Assembly: GCA_036936605.1 (NCBI GenBank)
Contig: JAUPFV010000003.1
Span: forward strand, 106,711,278-106,775,277
Source of the DNA: Limnanthes douglasii subsp. nivea
Taxonomy: Eukaryota > Streptophyta > Magnoliopsida > Brassicales > Limnanthaceae
Direction of reading: 5' to 3'
DNA: 64,000 bases
Position numbers and translations under genes: made by a program. Shown one piece after another: positions 58,901-64,000 of the stretch. The notes beneath the pieces were generated by a model. That model was not told the origin of the DNA and made no database searches. It saw nothing but the letters and a program-made list of their open reading frames with translations. How positions within the stretch are numbered: the stretch's first letter is position 1; every line of letters starts with the position of its first letter.

Positions 58901-58993
58901 TAGAGGTGTCTAATGGTTCAGGAACCATGGTTTAAAGCTGACAACCTGCTTAAGAACTGGCGGTCTACCTGCGAAACTGGCCCATTAGGACTG

Positions 58994-59132
58994 CAACCCG
59001 CCGAGACCGCAACCCGCCGAGACCGCAACCCGCCGAGACCGCATAAGGAGCAACCCGCCGAGACCGCAACCCGCCGAGACCGCAACCCGCCGAGACCGCA
59101 ACCCGCCGAGACCGCAACCCGGCAGGACTGCG
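58994..59132. repeat. 16-bp GC-rich subterminal minisatellite of the hAT element
   Basis: The unit aacccgccgagaccgc occurs about eight times (starts 58995, 59011, 59027, 59052, 59068, 59084, 59100, and a diverged one at 59116), with one 9-bp interruption after the third. It lies about 95 bp inside the terminus. Subterminal short repeats are where hAT transposases such as that of Ac bind, so this array may be the binding region. Confidence 0.85.
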
Positions 59133-59700
59133 AAACCACGGTTTATTTGTAAAAAACCGGTGGTTTATTGGTAAATATTATGCTGATTTTATTTATTTTA
59201 TATCCAAAATGTTATATTTAAAAAATATTGAGATTGAATATTATTATAGAATTATTATTACATTTTTGTTAATATTAATTTGTTTTGGTTATTAATATTT
59301 TAAGTGTTGTAATTATTATATAGTCTAAAATTTTAAATATTACTTATGTTATTATCATATTTTGAATATTATTATTATTATGTTTTTATATCTAATACAA
59401 AGCAAAACTATATCTTATCATGTTAAAATATTACAAATTCTACGGTTATAATTTTAATATTACATTTTGATTACTATTGTGATTTGGTTTTAAATTTTAC
59501 AAGTGTTTGATATTATTTTTTAAACCAAAATTAGATCTTATGAAGTTATAAGTATTTCATAATACATTTGTTGTTGTTATAATAAAAGGTAAAGTCATTT
59601 TTGGATAATTTAGCCGTTCACAGTTTATACTCGTGCGGGCCAGGAGTTGTACAAATGTTTTCAAATTACAATACAAAATAGTAAAAAACTATTACAAACA
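59133..59700 (-). other. AT-rich 3' region of the hAT transposase gene
   Basis: Non-coding, very AT-rich (many atattatt runs); it probably contains the transcript end of the transposase gene. No other feature was seen. Confidence 0.5.
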
Positions 59701-61839
59701 TCATTCATCTTCAGCTTCGTCTTCTTCGTAAGTAAAATCTTCGCCGTCAGCTTCGTTTTCTTCCGCAATTTCTTGTTCAAGTGTATCTTCGTAATCATCC
59801 GGATAATCTTCGAAGATGTCGTCTACGTTCACTTCGTCTCTGAACTCTATGTCTTGCATCCTTTTATCCGCCGCTGTCCAATCCTTAACTGCCACAAGCA
59901 CTCCAAGTGCTTTGCCCGTCAATCTTGTTCTCTTAGTCGTGTATTGCAACCTCGCTTGGCTGAAAGCACACTCACTTGCAACTGTAGACATAGGTATAGC
60001 ATAAATCTCTTTAACAATCCTGCAAAGAATAGGAAACTCTTCAGTTTTGGTACCCCACCATCGTATGATATCTTCAATACCTTGGTCTTGATAATTCGTA
60101 AAGTCAAACCTAGTGGTCCAATATCTATACAACTCATTATCAGATTGAGGGGTTTCTGTAACATTGTTGTTTCGTAACATTGCCAATCGAATATAGTTAG
60201 TATTTCTCCCTCTACCCCTATTGTTACTACTGCTTACATTTGTAGATGTATTTGATCTATATCTTGCAGCATACTTATCATAGATATTATACAAACTATC
60301 ATATATACCGCTAATATATCCTTTAGGGTCAATTGGTTCGGTCGGTGGTATATCTGTAGGAAACCGTACAGATTTATAAAAGCAATCAACTAGCAATTCA
60401 AATTTTTCTTTTCGTGAAAAAGGATCTAAAAGGCAAGCAAATGAATAACTATCAGGGATTGGATGAAAATACTTTGTGAACTTATATTCCATTCCAGGCA
60501 CCATGTCTACGCATGCATAATGTGATCTAAATTCATCCATATGCATGGCAAGATTAGCAATCGTGAAAAGGGCCAAATGAGCATTAGGTTGATTTTGTGA
60601 AGAAAAGGTTAGGGTGTTTTCTTTAAAAAGTCTTAAAAATCTTAACATGTGTGCACAAAATTTCCAATGATCTGGTTCAATTGGTGTTTCACGATATGTA
60701 TTATAAAGCGTCGATATCTCTTCTTTAAAAACATGCGCACGTGCAAGCATTGTGTAAGTAGAATTCCATCTAGTTTCTACATCTAATAAAAGTTTCTTAT
60801 ATTTTTTCCCATTTGAAAGAACAAGTGTTTTAAAAGCTCTTTTTTTAGCAGCGGATGTCGAGCAAAATAGGATCCCATTTTTTATAGGGGTAATATAATC
60901 ACCCTGAACCTTACGTATTCCTTCTTTCGCAATTAATTGAAGTACGTGGCATAAACATTTGGTGTGAAACAATTTTGGAAAAGGAGGATTGCAATCTGCT
61001 ATAAGATATGTTATAGCACTAATATTAGAAGATGCATTATCCAACGAAATAGACATAATCTTGTTTTTAATGCCATAAACATTCATGCATTCAGTCATAC
61101 TCTCCCTAATTATTTGTGCGGTATGCTTCCCAATTGATTCAAACCATATAATTCTCCTTTGGAGGACCCATTGGGCGTCCATCCAATGGAGGGTAACACA
61201 TATCATATCTAAATCAGTAAAAGTAGCTATGTCACTAGTAATCGAAACATTCCATGGCAAAGTCTGCATAGTTTGAATAATCTCTTTTTTTCTTTGTAAA
61301 TAATATTTAAAGGCTAGCGATCGCAAAGAGGTACGTGGAATGCGTGTTGCCTGTGGGTTTACCCCAACTTGCATCCAATTTTCGTATCTCCAAGAATCCC
61401 CAAAACTAAATGGTTGTAAACTACCGACTGCATAAATCATTGTTGCTTCCCTATACGTATCGTGGTTAAACTCAAAAGGAAGACCTGTTTGAGGGTTCGT
61501 GCAAACATTAGTTGGGTTAGGTTTTGTAGGATCATATATTTCATGTTTCGATAAATGTTTTACCATAGTGCTAGTGCCCATATTTCTAGATCCACTTACG
61601 TGAAGATAACGTTTATTGCACTCTTTACAATAACAAAACAAACCATCTTCTGATAGAGTATAGTGTTTCCAAATCCAAGATGTTTTCTTACGAGATCTCC
61701 CCCCACTAGTACTTCCACCACTACTTTCGTGGGAGGAGAGTGTGTCAACGTGAGGGAATTCTGTAGAAAAATCATCCATGGTATTGAGATCCACATTAGA
61801 TGGTGGGTTTATCCCAGTATTTCTACGTTTTGAATTCAT
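59701..61839 (-). CDS. hAT family transposase, open reading frame of 712 codons
   Basis: I chose the ATG at 61839 (MNSKRRNTGINPP) because the 20 codons before it are AT-rich and atypical. Residues about 52-100 form a BED zinc finger: SWIWKHYTLSEDG, C71-x2-C74, H95-x3-H99. The RNase H-like core has TSDIATFTD (first Asp region), MICVTLHWMDAQWVLQRRII and MSISLDNASSNISAI (second Asp region), then RWNSTYTMLARA. The C-terminal hAT dimerisation region is complete: FPILCRIVKEIYAIPMSTVA, SECAFSQARLQYTTKRTRLT and VAVKDWTAAD. A very acidic tail ends the protein. There are no stops or frameshifts, which is striking among the ruined elements around it. It should cut and paste the element bounded by TAGAGGTGTC-type ends. 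The transcript would start from the TATA box near 62150. Confidence 0.93.
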   Translation of the reverse strand: MNSKRRNTGINPPSNVDLNTMDDFSTEFPHVDTLSSHESSGGSTSGGRSRKKTSWIWKHYTLSEDGLFCYCKECNKRYLHVSGSRNMGTSTMVKHLSKHEIYDPTKPNPTNVCTNPQTGLPFEFNHDTYREATMIYAVGSLQPFSFGDSWRYENWMQVGVNPQATRIPRTSLRSLAFKYYLQRKKEIIQTMQTLPWNVSITSDIATFTDLDMICVTLHWMDAQWVLQRRIIWFESIGKHTAQIIRESMTECMNVYGIKNKIMSISLDNASSNISAITYLIADCNPPFPKLFHTKCLCHVLQLIAKEGIRKVQGDYITPIKNGILFCSTSAAKKRAFKTLVLSNGKKYKKLLLDVETRWNSTYTMLARAHVFKEEISTLYNTYRETPIEPDHWKFCAHMLRFLRLFKENTLTFSSQNQPNAHLALFTIANLAMHMDEFRSHYACVDMVPGMEYKFTKYFHPIPDSYSFACLLDPFSRKEKFELLVDCFYKSVRFPTDIPPTEPIDPKGYISGIYDSLYNIYDKYAARYRSNTSTNVSSSNNRGRGRNTNYIRLAMLRNNNVTETPQSDNELYRYWTTRFDFTNYQDQGIEDIIRWWGTKTEEFPILCRIVKEIYAIPMSTVASECAFSQARLQYTTKRTRLTGKALGVLVAVKDWTAADKRMQDIEFRDEVNVDDIFEDYPDDYEDTLEQEIAEENEADGEDFTYEEDEAEDE

Positions 61840-61904
61840 TTTAAAACTAATAACAGTTTTTTTTTCAAATATGCAATAAAATACTAATAATAAAATCACA
61901 ATTT

Positions 61905-61985
61905 AGACTAATAACAAGATATAACAACTAAATTTAGACTAATAACAAGATAGAACAACTAAATTTAGACTAATAACAACTAAGA
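61905..61985 (-). repeat. direct repeats in the hAT transposase leader
   Basis: The phrase aactaaatttagactaataa (followed by caagat) occurs about two and a half times at a spacing of roughly 31 bp just upstream of the coding region. Confidence 0.6.
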
Positions 61986-62148
61986 AACAATTTGCGGAAA
62001 AACAAAAATCAAACAATTTCGAAAGTAGGAGTAGAATAAGTAAAATAACTAATTGTAGTTTTCTAGAACTTATCGAACAAATAGATAGATTTAGAGAGAA
62101 GTAGAGAGTTGTTTGAGAGGTGTGAGTATTGGTGTTGGGGTCTCCTCT

Positions 62149-62157
62149 ACTTATAGG
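62149..62157 (-). promoter_or_regulatory. TATA box for the hAT transposase gene
   Basis: On the minus strand tcccctataagtagaggag is a good plant core promoter (TATAAG followed by a purine/GA-rich stretch). It lies about 310 bases upstream of the ATG, between the coding region and the hairpin block. Confidence 0.6.
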
Positions 62158-62204
62158 GGAGACCCAAAAAAAAAAAACCGAAAAAACAAAAAAAAAAAAA
62201 TCGC

Positions 62205-62475
62205 CCGGACCATCCGGATGGGCGTCCGGATGGTCCGGACACATGATCCGGGGCATCCGGACAGTTTCGCCCGGACGCCCGGACAGACAATTCGGACCAT
62301 CCGGACGCCCATCCGGATGGTCCGATTGGAACCGGGGCATCCGGACGATCATCCGGATGCCCCGGTTCAACCAACGGCTAGTTCAAACGAACTAGCCGTT
62401 GGCAACGGCCAAAAGCGGACCATCCGCACGCGTGGCCGGATGGTCCGCTTGATGACGTCATGCTGACGTCATCAA
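62205..62475. promoter_or_regulatory. array of near-perfect GC-rich hairpins in a divergent promoter
   Basis: Perfect inverted repeats follow one another: 62205-62238 (14-bp stem, 6-base loop), 62292-62325 (14 bp, 6-base loop), 62329-62368 (17 bp, 6-base loop), 62371-62402 (14 bp, 4-base loop), 62413-62450 (14 bp, 10-base loop containing the palindrome cacgcgtg) and 62449-62475 (12 bp, 3-base loop). An imperfect one lies at 62248-62282. Stems 1, 2 and 5 share the core ggaccatccgg. The last hairpin contains tgacgtca twice, the core of plant bZIP sites. The block lies exactly between two divergent TATA boxes. Confidence 0.88.
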
Positions 62476-62516
62476 ACGGCTAGTAGAAAAAAAAAAAAAA
62501 AAACACAAAATTACCC

Positions 62517-62524
62517 TATAAATA
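62517..62524 (+). promoter_or_regulatory. TATA box for the Transposase_32-like gene
   Basis: The string tataaata, in the context ccctataaatacaccctac, is a strong plant TATA box. It lies about 135 bases before the ATG at 62657, on the other side of the hairpin block from the transposase TATA box. The leader is CT-rich (ctctccctctccactac, repeated as a near-duplicate). Confidence 0.75.
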
Positions 62525-62656
62525 CACCCTACATCCTCCTATATTTTTCACTACAAATCTCTCCCTCTCCACTACAAATCTATCCCCTCTCTCTACTACA
62601 CTTCTCTAAATTTTTTTTATATTTTTCAAACTCTATTTAAATTTCAGGTTTCGCAA

Positions 62657-63895
62657 ATGTCTTCGAAAACAAAAAAGAATGCTCGTAAAGGTGGACGTAG
62701 TGAACCAACCACTTCCGAATTGAGAGAGGTGGAAGAAATGTTGTTGCATACCATGGAGCATGAGGTAACGGAGAGCGAGACTATCGAACATCGCCCCGAG
62801 GGGGAGATTCGCATCCGTAGTAATCAGCAAGGAGGTCGAGGTGTAACAAAAATTTGGTCTGGTATGTTTCTGAACTACGAGGAACTGATCCAAATAGAGG
62901 GTATGCAAAAATTTTTCAAACTTATTGAGCCTACTAATGGCCAAGGTTGGATGAATCTAGCTAGATTCAAATGTGATTGGTATATAGAACTAGTGCGAAA
63001 GTTTTATTCCACGGCTAGATTAATCGAAAATGATCCAAGAGGTTTAGGATTGAATTGTTTGATTGATGGTAAAGACATTAGTTTTTTTGAAACTGATTTC
63101 TACGATCTTTTTTCCGTTCCAACCCATGATATCTATACCGGTAATAAATTACCTCCCATTAGTTATCGCCCTACGATATGGAGTGCTGATTGGCCTTTGT
63201 CTTACGAAGAAGCGGTAGAGATTCTTACTTGTCCTGGTGCGGAAGCTCCGGAAATTAGCGGTAAATTTCGAGCCATGCGGGGTAATTTGGATGGTATTGG
63301 GAAATTAGCTTTGAAATTGGTAAATAGTATATTTCTTCCACCTAGTAACAATGATTCGCAGCTTTCATATATTCAAACATTTGTTACTGCTTTTATGATT
63401 CGAAATCAGGGAATAATTAATTTACCCAGCTTGATGATTCGAAATATGGCTGCGAGGTGTGGTACAGATAAACTACCTTATGGGATGATATTGAGTAAAT
63501 TGCTTGTTTCGAAAGGAGCTGATGTGAGTATGTACACTCCGGTGAAGGTGAGGCCGACTAGTGCTATAGGTAGAAACTCTTTGCGTTTGCAGGAAATATA
63601 CTCTTGGGATGGAGAGTTGATTTCGAAATTAGAGGCATGGAACCACCATAGAGAAGACTTGAATCAGATATATATTGCGAACGGTCTTACAAAACCGCCA
63701 AATCCACCTACTCAGTATCGAGTTGAGGCTGAAGTGTCTTTCGATCCAAATGCTAGTGGTTCTTCGCGAGTACCGCCACAACAAAGACGAACCGATCGCG
63801 AATTTGCTGAGTTTGCGCATACTCAACAAATGGTTTGGCATGATGATTTTACAAAATGGCAAGGTGAATTTCAAAATTGGCAGGGGGGGGGGTAA
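62657..63895 (+). CDS. Transposase_32-like (putative plant transposon) protein, frame ends at a G10 run
   Basis: The protein starts MSSKTKKNARKGGRSEPTTS and is 412 residues to the stop. A globular domain (about residues 60-280) reads WMNLARFKCDWYIELVRKFY, NCLIDGKDISFFETDFYDLF and KLVNSIFLPPSNNDSQLSYI, then FVTAFMIRNQGIINLPSLMI and KLPYGMILSKLLVSKG. This is the layout of the 'putative plant transposon protein' domain (Pfam Transposase_32), of unknown biochemical function. The C-terminal part is rich in Trp and Gln (WHDDFTKWQGEFQNWQ). The stop comes directly after ten consecutive G (63883-63892). A one-base change in that run would keep the frame open to the window end, through more W-Q/W-H repeats. 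The start is supported by the TATA box and leader. Confidence 0.75.
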   Translation: MSSKTKKNARKGGRSEPTTSELREVEEMLLHTMEHEVTESETIEHRPEGEIRIRSNQQGGRGVTKIWSGMFLNYEELIQIEGMQKFFKLIEPTNGQGWMNLARFKCDWYIELVRKFYSTARLIENDPRGLGLNCLIDGKDISFFETDFYDLFSVPTHDIYTGNKLPPISYRPTIWSADWPLSYEEAVEILTCPGAEAPEISGKFRAMRGNLDGIGKLALKLVNSIFLPPSNNDSQLSYIQTFVTAFMIRNQGIINLPSLMIRNMAARCGTDKLPYGMILSKLLVSKGADVSMYTPVKVRPTSAIGRNSLRLQEIYSWDGELISKLEAWNHHREDLNQIYIANGLTKPPNPPTQYRVEAEVSFDPNASGSSRVPPQQRRTDREFAEFAHTQQMVWHDDFTKWQGEFQNWQGGG

Positions 63896-64000
63896 ATGAC
63901 CAGCTTAGCCAGATACAGCAGTGGCAAGTAGGGGTGAATGATCAACTTGGTCACCTCCAGCAGTGGCATGGTCAATACGAGCAGTGGCATGGTCAATACG
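63896..64000 (+). repeat. short in-phase repeats after the G10 run
   Basis: Phrases agcagtggca and catggtcaatacgagcagtgg recur at 21-45-bp spacing to the end of the window. One frame is fully open and encodes Gln/Trp/His-rich repeats like those just upstream, suggesting the coding region once continued, or still does. Confidence 0.65.

Larger units (their letters stand above)
58901..64000 (-). mobile_element. autonomous-looking hAT transposon, right end outside the window
   Basis: The left terminus tagaggtgtctaatgg is of hAT type. It is followed by a subterminal GC-rich 16-bp repeat array, an open transposase gene (minus strand), a hairpin-rich GC block and a divergent second gene. No sequence matching the inverse of the left terminus occurs up to 64000, so the element should be more than 5.1 kb long if the second gene belongs to it. 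The alternative is that the transposon's right end has been lost or that another element abuts it. Confidence 0.65.

Noticed and set aside
62137..62156. ctcctctac near 62140 as the right terminus of the hAT element
   Set aside because: It resembles the end only over a few bases, lacks the taatgg continuation, and doubles as the TATA-box region of the transposase gene; no target duplication gctcctac follows.
1..64000. tRNA, rRNA or other structured RNA genes
   Set aside because: No cloverleaf with proper A and B boxes or rRNA-like sequence was seen by eye; a covariance-model scan could not be run.

Overview
This is an AT-rich nuclear region of a flowering plant, most likely a eudicot. Its host genes have several short exons with GT-AG introns and plant-type families. 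The remainder is layered transposable elements: Ty3/gypsy of the Tat type, Ty1/copia, L1-like LINE, Mutator and hAT. The species cannot be named from the sequence.

Layout. 1-800: start of an LTR retrotransposon that runs off the left edge (minus strand). 800-4760: eroded copia element (minus), interrupted by a fold-back Mutator-like MITE with a 10-bp target duplication. 5620-8190: Mutator transposase relic beside a plant-mobile-domain relic. 10256-10920: hAT MITE with a perfect 8-bp target duplication. 11079-35395: a nest of Tat elements. An old plus-strand element (gag, protease, RT, RNase H, integrase, antisense ORF, 3' LTR) was split inside its RT gene by a pol-less 5.15-kb Tat derivative (13663-18813, TGGGG target duplication). 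It was split again inside its antisense ORF by a younger minus-strand Tat element (23297 to about 33015) that has lost its own 5' LTR. All three Tat copies carry a Transposase_28-type ORF on the strand opposite gag-pol, each preceded by a TATA box.

The only clear host genes are a convergent pair: a VAP4-type MSP-domain protein (39360-41760, plus, seven exons) and a DUF1223 thioredoxin-fold protein (42634-44870, minus, two exons, repeat-filled intron). They are flanked by two inverted copies of a dispersed repeat with an internal minisatellite; a third copy lies at 57.9-58.6 kb. Further right are another hAT MITE, a second Mutator fragment, degenerate tandem repeats, an LTR-like relic and an internally deleted L1 LINE (53.2-57.0 kb).

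The right end (58901 to beyond 64000) is the most interesting part. It holds a hAT element with an open 712-codon transposase gene on the minus strand. A Transposase_32-like gene starts on the plus strand only about 0.8 kb away. Two divergent TATA boxes face away from a 270-bp GC-rich block made of consecutive, almost perfect hairpins. Only the left terminus is in the window, so whether both genes belong to one element is an inference.
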